Positions 12,717 to 25,971 of a stretch of DNA of 64,000 nt are shown one piece after another. The DNA is taken from positions 101,846,411 through 101,910,410 of the forward strand of contig NC_134084.1 in the NCBI RefSeq assembly GCF_000715075.1. Reading direction: 5' to 3'. The translations under genes and the position numbers were made by a program. The notes beneath the pieces are model-generated. The model was not told the DNA's origin. It was given only the letters and a program-made list of their open reading frames with translations, and ran no database searches. Numbering within the stretch: the stretch's first letter is position 1; the number at the start of each line of letters is the position of its first letter. The DNA is from Nicotiana tabacum. Taxonomy: Eukaryota > Streptophyta > Magnoliopsida > Solanales > Solanaceae.

Positions 12717-12839
12717 TAAAAATAATAGTGATTATTTTCTTGCTGGTTTAACTACATAACGCATGTTACCTTTCACACTTTTTCTTGTCCAAGATCTTTG
12801 ATTTTAGGTCAAAATATCTAACTCACTAAATAACAATCT

Positions 12840-14735
12840 TGAGGACCATAGAGAGAATGGGGTGGATGTTCCAGGTGTTGGTGTACCACCACGAAACCCT
12901 GAGAATGCACCAAAACCAATTCTCGTGGACGCGGTCTCACGTGAAGCCCAACACATCGATATAAGCTCCCACACTAACAGGAGCGTACATCAAGGAGATC
13001 AATAAGAAGTTCAAAAAGCCCCAACTTGGGAGGAACATGAGGTCAGCCTTCACGTTATTTTTGAGATGTTGCAGGCACAACAGCTGGAAATCGCTCAGCT
13101 GCAGAGCCAACAAAAAACCTCGAGTACAGCGGTCCTGGGAATAGCCTCTCAGACCGAACAGGCACCAGAAAGATCAAGCAATAACGGGTCGGCAGCCAAC
13201 CCTGCCATCGTAAAGATGCTCGAGGACCTCACAAAGAGGATCGAGTCGGGCGAGAAAAAGATAAAAGCCAACGACAAGAAGGTCGAGACCTACAATTCCA
13301 GGGTCGACCAAATTCCGGCCGCACCCCCGATCCTGAAAGGTGTGGATTCAAAGAAGTTCGTACAGAAGTCGTTCCCACAGGAAGCGGCTCTAAAACCCAT
13401 TCCAAAGAAGTTCAGAATGACAGACCTTCCAAAGTACAATGGAACCTCAGACCCCAATGAACACGTTACTGCTTACACTTGCGCAGTAAAGGGCAACAAC
13501 CTAAAGGACGACGAGATCAAGTCCGTCCTATTAAAAAAGTTTGAAGAAACGGTTTCAAAGGGGGAAATGATGTGGTATCACAACCTGGCCCCAAACTCGA
13601 TAGATTCATTTGCCATGTTGGCAGATTCTTTCATAAAGGCACATGTTGGTGCCATCAAAGTAGCAACAAGGAAATTCGACGTCTTCAAGATCAAGCAGAG
13701 GGAGAATGAGATGTTGCGCGATTTCGTATCTCGCTTTCAAATGGAATGAATGGAACTACCACCAGTTTCTGACGACTGGGCAATGCAGGCCTTCACTCAA
13801 GGTTTGAACGAATGAAGCTCGGTGGCTTCAAAACAGCTGAAGCAGAATTTGGTTGAATACCCTGCAGTGACTTGGTCAGATGTTCACAACCGATATCAAT
13901 CGAAAATCAGGGTCGAGGACGACCAATTAGGATCCCCCTCGGGCTCGTTATACCCAAGCAGGCTTCTGGCGAAGGAGCCAAAACCAAACAAAGAAAGGTA
14001 CCAGCCATACACAGAATACAGGAGAAACGCCCGGAGGCATAACATACCCCGGAATGATCGAAGACCGGACTGAGGGCAGAACCCTCGGGGACTCGTAGGA
14101 ATACAACCTAAACACGCAGGGCCGACAGAGGCACTCCTCTTGTCGGAATACAACCTAAACGTCGATATTTCAGATATCATATTCTTCATCAGTAAAATCT
14201 GAGATACTAGGTGGCCAAGGCCTGTACAATTAGATCCTTCACAAAGGAACCATAACTTAGTGTGTGAATTTCGCAACACACAGGGTCAGAGGACCGAAGA
14301 TTGCTGGCAACTCTGGGAAGAGGTAGCCCAACTACTTAGCAAAGGTCACCTCCGGGAATTCCACAGAGACCGAGCCAAAAATCAGTTCCGGAAAAGAGAG
14401 GCGAACAAAAAGAACAAAGCAGATGAGCCGCAACATGTTATCCACATGATCATGGGAGGGGTCGACACACCACAAGAACCCACTATCAGAAGAACAAAAA
14501 TATCCATCACCAGAGAAAAGTGAACTCGAGGTTACATACCCGAGGACGCCCTCACATTCAGCGATGAGGACAGCGAGATCTTATCTCAGCCTCACAACGA
14601 CGCACTGGTAATTTCTTTCCTTGTGAATACATTTCAAATTAAACGTGTACTTGTGGATCCAGCTAGCTCAGCCAACATCATCAGGTCAAAGGTCGTGGAG
14701 CAACTAGGACTGCTCGGCCAGATCGTGCCCGCCAC
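12840..14735 (+). pseudogene. Tat-1 gag and first part of protease
   Basis: The Gag body is open from ATG 13066 to 13749. It contains the retrotransposon-gag core (PKYNGTSDPNEHV near 13432, SFAMLADSFIKAH near 13610, LRDFVSRFQ near 13715), preceded by coiled-coil-prone sequence. In-frame stops at about 13747 and 13815 interrupt it. Text continues to a zinc-knuckle relic near 14265 whose two His positions read Arg and Gln. The protease start follows, with the active-site region VDPASSANII near 14655 (Asp present). The hAT at 14736 interrupts the protease. The protein would package element RNA; this copy is defective. Confidence 0.88.
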
Positions 14736-15430
14736 TAGTGGGCATATTTCGGTCGGAACCGAATAAATCGACCGAACCGAATTTTTTTTTATTTCGGTTT
14801 CGGTTATTCGGTTTGTTCGGTCGGTTTCGGTTTAAAATTTTAAAATTTCGGTTTTTCGGTTTGATTTTCGGTTATTAAGTATTTTAATTCAATTAACCGA
14901 AAAATCGAATTATTAACATATATGTTCTTTAAGTTATACATAGGCTAAGCCCATAGGTAATAAATTAATACTATTAGGTCCAATCTATCAAAGACTCAAC
15001 CCAATTAAGTAAGTCCATCAAGTTTCCAATCTCAAAGACTTTCAGTCTATTAAAACTTCCATAGCATATGTGATAGATACCGGGAGAATTTCACACAGAG
15101 TTTTAATTTACACTATTTTTGAATTTTATGATCCATAAAGTGTGCAAAGTTTAGTCTATTTTTTTTTCTATAAACACAATATTTCCAACAATTTCGAAGT
15201 TTTGGGAAAAATCAACAAATTCGCCGGTCGTATTATTACATAGAAGGAGTCCAATATGATAATGTTTAAACCGAAAACCGAACTGAAATAACCGAACCGA
15301 AATTAGAATAACCGAACTGAACCGAACTTATTTCAGTTCGGTTTCGGTTACTACTTTTACAAAATCGAAAACCGAATAACCGAATCGAATTTCTTCAAAC
15401 CGAACCGAACTGACCAAATGCCCACCCCTA
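14736..15430. mobile_element. Second non-autonomous hAT element, inside the Tat-1 protease
   Basis: The left end is TAGTGGGCAT and the right end is the complement of TAGGGGTGGGCAT, so the left end has lost three G. The flanks are CCCGCCAC (14728-14735) and CCTGCCAC (15431-15438), an 8-bp TSD with one mismatch. Subterminal arrays of CGGTTCGGTTT / CCGAACCGAA parallel the arrays of the hAT at 9-708, although the unit sequence differs. There is no transposase ORF. Confidence 0.85.
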
Positions 15431-15775
15431 CCTGCCACTCGAGTCCTTAACGGATTCAATATGGCGAGCAAGACAACCAAAGGGGAGATCACCCTCCCGG
15501 TTAACGTAGTCGGCACTATCCAAAATGCCAAATTCCACGTCATCGAAGGAGACATGAGGTACAATACTTTGCTCGGAAGGCTATGGATACACAGCATGAG
15601 AGCAATACCATCAACCCTTCATCAAATGATGAATTTTCAGACAAAGGACGGAATAAAAACCGTGTACGGGGAACAACATACAGCAAGGGAGATGTTCGCA
15701 GTGCATGATGTGGTGCCGGCACCGACGCCTTTGACGCCGAAGAAACCGCAAGACAAACAAGCAGTGAAATAGCAA
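15431..15775 (+). pseudogene. Tat-1 protease, second part
   Basis: Continues the protease after the hAT: GEITLPV near 15485, then the hallmark YNTLLGRLWIH near 15560 and AIPSTLHQMMNF near 15602. The frame ends at 15772, where RT text would normally begin. No RT, RNase H or integrase motif was found anywhere downstream in Tat-1. The last residues are Pro/Lys-rich linker. The sequence just after matches the post-integrase spacer type, so pol seems to have been removed by one deletion near 15775. Confidence 0.85.
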
Positions 15776-17869
15776 CTATGAGACACATTCTCGGCTATAC
15801 CCGAACAAAACAAATAAAGGACTGTACCGTGTCCTTAGAGCAAAAACTAAAGGCTTATCGAGTCTCAAAGCGCCATCACCACTAAGGTATAGCCATCTCC
15901 CTTTTAATTTACACTTCACGCTAAACTTTATGCAGGTGTCCGACTGAGACAGTCGAAGCGCTAATCCAGCTCGAAGACCTTAAGCTTTCAAAGCATACGT
16001 TGCACTATTTTTCTTTGACCGAGTTTTTATCCCGAAAAGGGTTTTACCAGTAAGGTTTTTAATGAGGCAACATCTATATGCTATCTAAGGAAAATTCAAC
16101 AAGTATTCAAGGCTTCTTTTGCAATCAACCTCGAATACTGGGGGCCATCCCCCCGGAAGGTCACCTGCTCGGAGAAGCCAAAATGCACTAAATAGGGTCT
16201 CGATAGGAAAATAGTGTATCGTGCCAAACGGTTGAATGAACTGTGTCCGTGTAGAATAACTGAGCCCTTAACAACAAAGACATGTATACTTGTACCAAGT
16301 AATCAAAGAATACTTTCCAAAAGCATTTTGAGTTTCAAAGAAGTTCGGTATTTTTGCAAAAACGGCACCTCTGTCAAAAACGTCCCCATCACTCGGGGAC
16401 TATCGTCTACAACTCGAAACAATACGACCCTCGGGTCAGAGCTTCAAACTCGTAAGCCCTCAATGAGGCAACATCAAGATCACAAAATAGCTCCAGATCC
16501 AAAAACATCCTGAACACTCGGGGATTGGCATCGAAAACTCAAAGCTACATGACTTCCGGGTCGAAAACCCCGAAATCGTAAGCCCTCAATGAGGCAATAC
16601 CAAGTTTACAAGTAATAGCTCCCGAGCCAAGAAACCCTCGATGACTCGGCGACTGCCGCCAATCGCCGCCCCCATCGACTTATCAAAACTCGAGGCCACA
16701 AGACCACGTGCGGGCAGTCTCAGTCTCGTAAGACCTATATAAGGCAATAACAATATCTGTAAGACCTCAAGCAAGGCATGAACCATAATTGTACCAAGTA
16801 GCCAAAACTGTAAGACCTCAAAGGCATGTAAAACTTATTAGACCTTACTAAAGGCATAAATCCCTATCATAAAGTTTAGGATATATATCGAACTTTTAAG
16901 ACCCCTAAAAAGGCATAACCTCGATATAGACGCCAAAACTACTTCACTCGGGGACTGAAAGGCTCCGGCCAAACACGAATGACTACGGTCACAAGGCTGT
17001 ACCAGCCAAACTAACGCGACTCGAGGATGCCCGACCGTCGCTATAAAATCATAGGCCTTCAATTACTTCGAAAATACTTTGAAAAGAACCGGTTAAATAG
17101 GCTACCCTCGACATAGGCAAAAGAGCTTCGACCATGTCAGCTCCAAACTATAAGGCTTCAAGATACTCAGCCGCCGAGCCAAACCTCCCGAAGTGCTCGA
17201 TCATTGCCATATAACAACTCACAATCGAGGTTTCTATCGAACCGTTGAAAAGCGAGGCAAACAAAATTCCAGAAAGTCCTTAACAAGGGAAAAATAAAGC
17301 CTATATAAGAGGTCGTACTAACCCAATGTGTAAGAGCCACTGTCGCCATCCCATACAAGAGGTTGCACCGACCCAATGCATTTGAGCCACTATCGCCAGC
17401 CCATACAAGAGGTCGTACCGACCCAACGCATAAGAGCCCAAGGGCCAACTTTAATTCAAAAAATTAAGGGTCAAATGAGCTCTGGTGGAAACCCGACTCG
17501 GAGACTGAACCCGAAACAGTTAACTAAATATGCCTAGGAGCAAAAGCATAAGAGCTCAAACATCGGCTTATACTAAAAGGTCATACCGACCAAGTGCGTA
17601 AGAGCCTACGGGCTAGCCCAATGAGCCCCAGGGCCATACCATGAATCTGAGGGTTCCTTTTAACTCGAAGACCAGTTCATCTGGCTAAAATCAAGGTAAA
17701 GAGAAATGCATGAAAAATAAAACTGCGAGGCTTCCTTTTATACATATATGCAAGAGAATACAAGCTTCATTTACAAAGTCCTTTGAAAGCAGTCTACGCA
17801 AAACAAGGAAGGAAAGGCCTAATCTAATCTACGTCCCCCGCGGGGACTATGGTCCGTCGGCCACTTTCT
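15776..17869 (+). other. Tat-1 spacer with decayed short repeats
   Basis: Non-coding. Text such as 'CTCGGGGACT' recurs many times. A unit with 'GTAAGCCCTCAATGAGGCAA' and variants recurs between 16450 and 16830, and a ~57-bp unit with 'CGACCCAATGCATAAGAGCC' variants repeats at 17311-17430. Such spacers are normal between pol and the antisense gene of Tat elements. Confidence 0.7.
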
Positions 17870-19957
17870 CGCCATCTTCGGCATCAGACAGAAGGAATTT
17901 AGCATCATATTCTTCCGTCTTCGCCTGCTTTATCTCTTTCAAGAGATCGAAACCCCTGGCATAAATTTCCTCGAGGTCCAAGATTTACACCTCACGTACT
18001 CTTTATTCCTACTCTCCTGGTCGAGAGCCCTCCTTAGCTCAGCACGAGCATCGGCAACATCCTTCAAATAGACAACCACCTTTTTATTAGCCTTAGTTCG
18101 GATTGTTACGGCTTCAGCCCGAGCATCTACGACTTCGGCCTTCATCTTCAGGAGCTCGGACTCGAGCCGTGGAATCATGTTCGTTCGGACCAAGCTGTTC
18201 TCGTGAGCGTTGCGAAGTTGCACTTTGAGGGCGGAAGCCTTGGCCAAAGCATCTTTCTTAGCCGATATCTGGGTGTCTACCCGAGCCTTTAGCCCATCAC
18301 TCTCGAACTTGGCTTCACCAACTTCATTTCTAAGGCGTTCTAGGTCCTCCGTCTTTTTCTGCAGCTAAAGTAAACGAAACATTAGCCTCAGATGATAGAA
18401 GGAGAAATGCGTACTCCCTTGAAACAGAAGTTACCTATTCCTCGAGGTAGCTTTTGCAGTTCAGACTGCGACTCACCTTATACCGCAAGTGCGCCAACTC
18501 GTCTTCCCTTTCATCGCAAAGAAGCCTGAGGGATTTCTCCCCATCTACGAATTTTCGCAATCTGGCCTCACGTCGTAACAACTCAGATTTGAGCTTGTTA
18601 AAAGCCTATAGAAGAGAAACGTTGTAAGAAAGTGAAAATTACAAAACTATAAAACTAGTACGAACGGCCAAAACCTACCTTTCCTTGAAAGTTGAGCGTA
18701 CATCTACTGGTTTGGCTACATCTACCTCGGTAGAACCGCCCCGGTTTGGGACACGATCGCCCAATATACGTGCCCCTTGGTGTCGAACATCCCTCGAAGT
18801 GCCTTCGACGGGAGAAGAAGCCAGCGGCAGAGAACCCTCGTTCCTCGAAGTACCTTCGACGGTAAAGGAAGATGGCAGTGGAGGAGGGACCATTTTTCTA
18901 AAGCCAGAGACATTGGGTGTTACAGGTTTGGCTGATACGCCCTCTCTGAGCCTCCGTGCCGGACTCTTCTTGCTACAATCACTGTCGTCCTGCAAAGGCC
19001 TTTTCTTCTTATTGTTATTATTATCCCTCGATCCTAAAGTCGGAAATCCTCATCCTGCTCCCAGAGGGCGTGATCCCGCTTCAAAAAACTCCCTAATGCC
19101 TACGATGGCAGAGTTAGTACGTAGAAATAAAAGGTGCCCTTCCAAGAAAAAGGGGGGGAGCAAATCACATAGCACGTACCGTGGTGTTTTGCCTCCCACC
19201 TATCCTTAGACAAAGCTCGCCACTTACGCTCATTATAAGTCAAGTGGGTCGCCAACTTCCGAGCCCAATCCAGCAGGTCGGGGACCTCGCACGGTATCCA
19301 TGAAATTGCTATAGAAAGGGAAAGGAAGGTGCATTTATGGAGCCCGCATTCACCATAATTAAAAACTAAAAAGGCACAAGTATACCACTTACGTGTAAAA
19401 TTTCACCCCTCAGGAAATTGCAGAAACTCCACAGGAATAATATCGACAGTCCGTGCTCGGACGAATCGGCTCATCCACCCCCGATCTATGTCTTCTTCAT
19501 CATCAACAACGAAAGGCGTGGAGGATCAGCATCGTAGGGTTAGCAAAACCCAATGACGGATGAATCTGCGCCAAGGTAACCTGGTACTTTCGACAGAAGT
19601 CGAGCACAACCCTATCAAGGGGGCCCAACATAAAAGTGTATGTGTACACATTCAGAAACCCCTCGGCATGGTCCATGATGCTCTCTTCTGGGGAAGGTAC
19701 CCACGATACTACCTCTTCTTCCCATCCACAATCCTTCCTCGCTGACTCAAGGTGCTCTTCTCCTATTAAAGAAATAAACTTCGAGGCATGCTCCCAATAA
19801 CCTCGAACGATTGAAGACTTTTCTAAGGAAAGATCCCCCCTCAAAACAAAATGCCCAGAGGATGACTCGCCTGTACCAGTGGTACGCCGCCAACCAGGCG
19901 GGAACCAGAGGCGAAACTCCCTTCTCCTTACTGAGCGGACCCTGACGTGGCAGCCAT
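17870..19957 (-). pseudogene. Tat-1 antisense gene (Transposase_28-like + coiled coil), spliced
   Basis: The likely start is the ATG at 19957 on the minus strand. Exon 1 carries the gypsy-type-transposon domain: VYTYTFMLG near 19640, DFCRKYQV near 19590 and an FPE..NF relic near 19405. It then ends in ACAC with GTAAGT at 19392. Intron 1 is 84 bp; exon 2 (19308-19180, 129 nt) reads VPDLLDWARKLATHL and ends CAC-G before GTACGT. Both introns are phase 1. Then comes a Ser/Pro-rich stretch with a basic patch (KKKRPL near 19005) and a coiled coil (about 18250-17940). A TATA-like TATATATAG lies on the minus strand near 20112-20120. Stops, including one in the W of EKWNF, make it a pseudogene. Function is unknown. 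Confidence 0.75.
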
Positions 19958-20289
19958 GACTATGGTAAAACTAAGGAATCGGAGCGGGAGTTTGGACAAA
20001 GGCATCAAAATTGAAATGGTGGAGGACATAATGCAGGAAAGGGAACTCTATAAAAGAGGATAACTACTCAGAATAGTGGAATCTTCTAAAGGGCGAAAAC
20101 AACCCTATATATATGGAGAAAGCGGCGACTATTCACCTACCTCAAAGGCCAATTAAAAATACTGTCTAAAGCCTTTATCGCTTTGGGAAGATGTGCCAGC
20201 GGGATCGCCTCGGTCATTTCGTAACCATGTCATACACTTGACGTCGCCATACGACGTTTTGGGGTCAGAGACCCCCAATCAACCAAGCC

Positions 20290-20838
20290 TTGAGATGGTA
20301 CCCGATCTCGAGGACCTCCGTCAAAAGGAAGAAAGGCTCTAAGGAGCCATCAATATCATTACCGGCCTCGAGATGGTACCCGATCTCAAAGACCTCCGTC
20401 AAAAAGAAAAAGGCTCTAAGGATCCATCAATATCATTACAGGCCTCGAGATGGTACCCGATCTCGAGTACCTCCATCAAAAAGAAGAAAGGCTCTAAGGA
20501 GCCATCAATATCATTACAAACATCGAGATGGTACCCGATCTCAAGGACTTCCTTCTAAAAAAAAGAAAGGCTCTAAGAAGTCATCAATATCATTACAGGC
20601 CTTGAGAAGGAACCCGATCTCGAGGCCCTCCGTCAAAGAGAGGAAAGGCTCTTAGGATCCATCAATATCATTACAAACCTCGAGATGGTACCCGATCTCG
20701 AGGACCTCCATCAAAAAGGAAGAAAGGCTTCTAAGGAGCCATTAATGTCACTATGAGTCTCGAGATAGTGCCCGATCTCAAGGGTCCCTGCTAAAACGAA
20801 AGTTAAGCTCTAAAAAGAGCTGCTCATTTATAAGCCTA
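20290..20838 (+). repeat. 78-bp tandem array, 7 copies, in Tat-1
   Basis: GAGATGGTACCCGATCTC or close variants start at about 20291, 20370, 20447, 20525, 20604, 20682 and 20761, a period of 77-79 bp. Each is followed by AAAGGCTCTAAGGAGCCATC, itself partly palindromic. Lys/Ser-rich ORFs read from the array are not genes. The array lies between the antisense promoter and the 3' LTR. Confidence 0.88.
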
Positions 20839-21470
20839 ATCTCGAGGTAGCATCCTACCTTGAGGGTTTCTGCTATTGCGAATACGGGTCATTTACCCGA
20901 TTCGTTGACCCTCGAACTACTTGAGCTCGAGCCAGATCACACTCAAGAATTACTGATGAAGCCCCAAGTTTACCTTTGCGCTAAGTTCAAATTAAGTTTT
21001 TGGGCCACCTGAACTTAGGCTAAATCTCACTCGGGGATTGTCCGTGGAAGTTCTGGGGCTATCTTTATTCCCAGGCACTCGAGAAAATTCTCCCTCGAGA
21101 ACTACCAACGGGATCTAAATGGAGCTAAGTTTGTTCTAAAAATCGGGGCATCATTCTCACTCGATTCAAAGTCGCCGGTTTCGGCAGCCTAAGTCTGTTC
21201 CGGGTTAATTCAGGCTCGGTCCGAGAGACGGCAAAGTGTTTCAGGGAAAATCATATTGGCCGATCAAGAATCGGGGGAATACCTACAGCCCGATCCGATA
21301 TTCAGGCCAACCAGTAGAGTCACATGCTCCGATTTTTCACAAATGCAAATAGAGAGGGAATCTAGCATAAATTAGAGACAAATCAAAGAAATATCCTTGT
21401 ATTAATAGACCATGATTACAAAAGCCCAGGAGGTCTCCTTACATATGATTACAAAGCCCACGAGGGGTCC

Positions 21471-24400
21471 TGTCACGACCCAAAATCCCAACTCGGTCGT
21501 GATGGCGCCTCTCGTGAGGACAAGGCCAGCCAATCAACAAAACAGTACACCTCTTTATAATTACTTAGCAGGAATAAGTCTAAATCATGGGCAATATAAT
21601 CTTAAATGCGAAATAAACGTGATAGAACAAGGAAAACCATCCCAACTCAACCCGAAATCGGGGTGTCACAAGTCATGAGCTACTACAGAGTTTACTAATA
21701 TTTTACAAAGTCTGGAATTATCATAAATAACAAAGATAAGGGAGAAAACGGGGCTACGGACGTCAACAGCTACCTCGTTACTCCTAGTCACCGCCTGGCC
21801 TGGAAAGAATCAGCGCTCAGGAGCGAACTCAGCTATGCCTGTATCTGCACACATGGTGCAGGGAGTAATGTGAGTACTCCGACCCAGTGAGTAATAAAAA
21901 TAAATAACGACTGGAAACATGAAATCTCATAACGGCACAATATAGCGCTATCCCAAGCAGTAAAATCAGTTATACAGTATCAGATAATTCTTCTTTTAAA
22001 ACAATAAAGACAAATAATTTCCATAGTAAGGATAAATCAAAAGCTTGCCCCTCGGGCTCAATATGTAAATCTCAGTATAGTATCAGCCCCTCGGGCTCAC
22101 TCCCAACTCACCACACATAAGCAACGGCCTCTCGGGCCCACTCCCAACTCACCTGGGTACCCTGCACTCACTGGGGGTGTGTACATACTCCGGAGGGGCT
22201 CCTACAACCCAAGCGCAATATCAATAGGCCTGAAAGCCTTCACACATCACACTCGAGGCCTGAAAGCCTCCTCATATAACACTCGAGGCCTGAAAGCCTT
22301 CTCACATCACTCAACATATCCTCACGTATGGCCCTCAACCTCAATCAGTCCAGAAAATAATCATAAGCCTCTTGGGCATCAGTAAAACAATAGTGCTCAG
22401 CTCAACAGCATTATAAATATCATTAAATCTCGAGTTGAGTATAAATGTAGCTGAGTTCACAAAATAATATAATTCAATTGGACTGAGTTCAAATAATATT
22501 TCAATTCGTGAGGAAAATAGTGATGTAAATTCACAAAAGATTTCAGATAATTGGCATGAAGCCCAAATATGGCAATAAGCCCAATCATAGTGAAAAACAA
22601 TAAATCTTTATCAATTACGCGGTAAAAATATCAACTGGGATGGACCAAGTCACAATCCCCAATAGTAAATGACCTCGCGCTCGTCATACAACGCGTGTCT
22701 CATCTCAACATACCAGTATGTTGTGCAATCAGGGGTTTCAAACCCTTAGTGCATCACTTAAAATCATTACTCACTTCGAACCGGTGAAATCTATAGCTTG
22801 CGATGCCTTTGCCCCTCAAATCGGTCTCCACGCGCGTCGAATCTAACCAAAATCAGAGCTAATACATCACAATATGCTAAGGGAACAATACCCAATCGAA
22901 AATACTCGAAAAATGCTAAAAATCACGAAGTTGGCAAAACCCGAGCCCCGGGCTCACTTATCGAAAAATTACGAAAGTCACATCACCGGATTCCTCGTCT
23001 CGCCACGAGTCCGTACATATAAAATTTACCAAAATCGGAGTTCAAATGACCCCTCAAATCTTCAAATCTTATTTTCAAATCCCTAGGTCCAAAATCCCCA
23101 ATTTACACCTCAAAAACATGTAATCTAGTCGGATTATTCGATGATAATTCAATATTATGGAGTAGAAATAATCACAAGTGACTTACCTCAAGATTTCTCA
23201 TGATTTCTTGCTCAAAAATCGCCCCAAACCGTGTTATTTCGCAAGAAAATAGGTAAAAAAAAAACGAGCAGAAACGCAGCAGCTTTTAATAAGCAAATCT
23301 GGTCGCTAAAGACCCAAATCTGGTCGCTAAAGGTACTAATCTGGTCGCTAAAAGTGCCACACCAGACCTGATGCACCAGCACTCTTTAATTTCACTAAAA
23401 AGGCTCTAACTCCTTCATACGAACTCGGAATTAGACGATTCTTATTCCTATGAGTCACAAATAATAATACGAACACAACCCTTCAATCGAAACTCAATTC
23501 GGAGCTCATTTGCCCAGTGCGATATCCATTTCGCTCGTTAAATAATTACTCATGTTTCGCATCAAAAACCCAATCGCGACTTGATGAAATTAGACCAAAA
23601 TTTCCAGATCAGTCCTATAATTCATTATCAAAATTCTGGAAGTCTCGGAATCAAATTTGGATCTCTAGAACTAAAAATGAACCTTTAGATAATTACATTT
23701 ATGCTCAAAACGGCAAAAATCTTCCAAAAACTCTTCCAAAATTTATCCGAGCCTTATGGGATCCCAACAAAGTATACTAACAAGTCCCATAATATGACAC
23801 AAAATTAGTTGTTTCTTCGAATCACCAAAAACAACGCAAAAATAATAAATTCACCTCGGATTCAAGCCTATGAACTTTGAAACTTCTAATTTTCACATCC
23901 GATGTCGAAACACGTCAAAACTAGTCCGAATGATCTCAAATTTTGCAGACAAGTCCAAAATGACATAACGAAGCTATAACAACTCTCGGAATTCCATTCC
24001 GAGCCTCAGATCAAAATATTACCTATCAACCGGAATTCGCCAAAATACTAACTTTGCCGATTCAAGCTTAATTCTACACTGGTCATCACAAAAATATTCC
24101 GGACACACTCCTAAGTTCCAAATCACCTAACAAAGCTATCCGAACCATAAAATTCGCATTTCGAGCGCTCTAACACATAAGTCAATATCCGGTTGACTTT
24201 TCCAACTTAAGTTTCCTTAAAAGAGACTAAGTGTCTCAAACCTTACCAAAATCATTCAGGAATGACTTCAAATTTTGCACACAAGTCACATTCGACATTA
24301 CGGACTTGCCCCAACTTTCGGAATCGCATTTCGACCCCGATATCAAAATTTCTACTTCCGGTCGAATTTTCTCAAAACCCTTCAAATTTCTATATTTAGC

Positions 24401-24886
24401 CAAACGGCTCCAAATTGACCTACGAACCTCCGAATTCACTTCCGATCGCGCTCCCAAATCCAGAATCACCATACGGAGCTACTCTCAGGCTCGAAATTCC
24501 AAATGGACATCAATAACACTGAAATGCATTTTAAGCCAAACTGATGCAATTTCTTCTAAAATGCTATCTTCCACAATAGGCGCCAAAACGCTCCCGGGTT
24601 ATCCAAAACTCGATCCGGGCATATGCCCAAGTCCGAAATCATCATACGAACCTGCTGGAACCTTCGGATCCCAATTCCGAGGTCGTTTACTCAAAATTCC
24701 AATCTTAGTTCATTTCTTCAATTTTAAGCTTTCAAAATGAGAATTTCCATTTAGATTTGACTCCAAACTTCCTGAATTTTAATTCTGACCATACACACAA
24801 GTCAATATACCTGAGATGAAGCTGCTCATGGCCTCAAACTGCTGAATGACGCGCCAGAGCTCAAAACGACCGATCGGGTCGTTACA
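21471..24886 (-). mobile_element. Solo LTR (3.4 kb) inserted in Tat-1
   Basis: Minus-strand reading starts TGTAACGACC (24886) and ends GGTCGTGACA (21471), with no coding domain between. The flanks are GGTCC (21466-21470) and AGTCC (24887-24891), a 5-bp TSD with one mismatch. The joined flanks (CCCACGAGG-GTCCTTACAC) resemble the nearby copy CCCAGGAGGTCTCCTTACAT at 21425-21444, which supports the junctions. At 23300-23355 the text TCTGGTCGCTAAA recurs three times. LTR-LTR recombination would explain the missing interior. Confidence 0.8.
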
Positions 24887-24891
24887 AGTCC

Positions 24892-25971
24892 TTACACAGA
24901 AACAAAGAAGCAAAAAGAAATACATATATAATAAAAGCGAAGAGTCTAATCTATTCCCGGAGGTGCATCCTCGGCGGCAATACCTTCGAGCACTGTCTCC
25001 TCGGGGGCCTCATCTCGATCTTCCAAAGCGACATCTTCAAGGGAGAATATGAAGAAGAGGAAAGTGATGCGGAAGGAGCAGAAAAAGATGAAGAAAAAGT
25101 CTTAGCCCGCCAAAGAGCAAAAGCTTTTACCAGGCCAAGGAAATCACGGCCCGATAGAAGACTTGGCGAGCGTCGGGCCTTACCTGCACGGCTACTTTGA
25201 GTCCACTTCTTGGAACATTGTGCCGCAAGTTAGCGGTCGGTAGTGCCACTTCACCCTACGAAAAGCAAAAGGGATGAAGTGCCACACCAGGCCGGAGTAG
25301 GGAGGTAAGCAACGGTGTAAAGTCCGAACATCCTCCTGAGCAGCGGTGTAAAGCCCAAATACCTTCCTGAGTCGGAAGAAATCGGTGCCCCTATCTTGTC
25401 GCCTCGAGCCAATGACGACAGCAGTAGCAACAACAACAACAACAACAACAACAACAAGTTAGTGCAATCCCGCTCGGAGAAAGATAGATTTGAGAAAGGG
25501 CCTTTGCGTAGCCGGTGAAAATGTTGTCGCATGACCCTACGGCCACAGGGTTTAGGCTTGAGAAATAAAATTGGATGGGGACGATGAGAAGAAAGGAGTT
25601 GAAAAATGGTGAAGAATGATTGAGTGAAGTTTGATCCGAGAAAGCTTCCATTCATTGAGGAAGGGTAGCACAACCGACAAGCGCAATCAATACTCTTTGG
25701 AAAATGTAACCAACGGTGCCATCAATGTCTTTGAAAGACGTATCGGCAGATGCAATCAATGCATTTTTGGGAACTGGACCGGCGGCGATATTATCGCTTT
25801 GGAGAATAAGAATCGGCAGTGCATCGAATGATTCTGGAAAGATGAACTGACGACGCGCCTCGGTTATCACAAAGGCTCACTTCATAAGTATGACATCATC
25901 ACGGGAAGATCGAAGAGATGTATATCGAAGTCGTTTCATATTGTTCCACTCTAAGAAATGCGGGGACTATC
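24892..25971 (+). other. 3' internal non-coding part of Tat-1, with (CAA)10
   Basis: Non-coding as far as can be judged. A perfect (CAA)10 lies at 25428-25457; minus-strand poly-Leu and poly-Cys ORFs over it are artefacts. GCGGGGACTATC at about 25960-25971, just before the 3' LTR, fits a polypurine tract. Confidence 0.6.

Noticed and set aside
20290..20655. Lys/Ser-rich ORFs on the plus strand
   Set aside because: Read from the 78-bp array in several frames.
20290..20838. CRISPR-like array
   Set aside because: Contiguous tandem repeats without unique spacers, in plant DNA.
24231..24740. 169-residue ORF in the solo LTR
   Set aside because: LTR sequence; the frame is open by composition only.
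25251..25673. Minus-strand ORFs with poly-Leu or poly-Cys
   Set aside because: They translate a (CAA)10 microsatellite.
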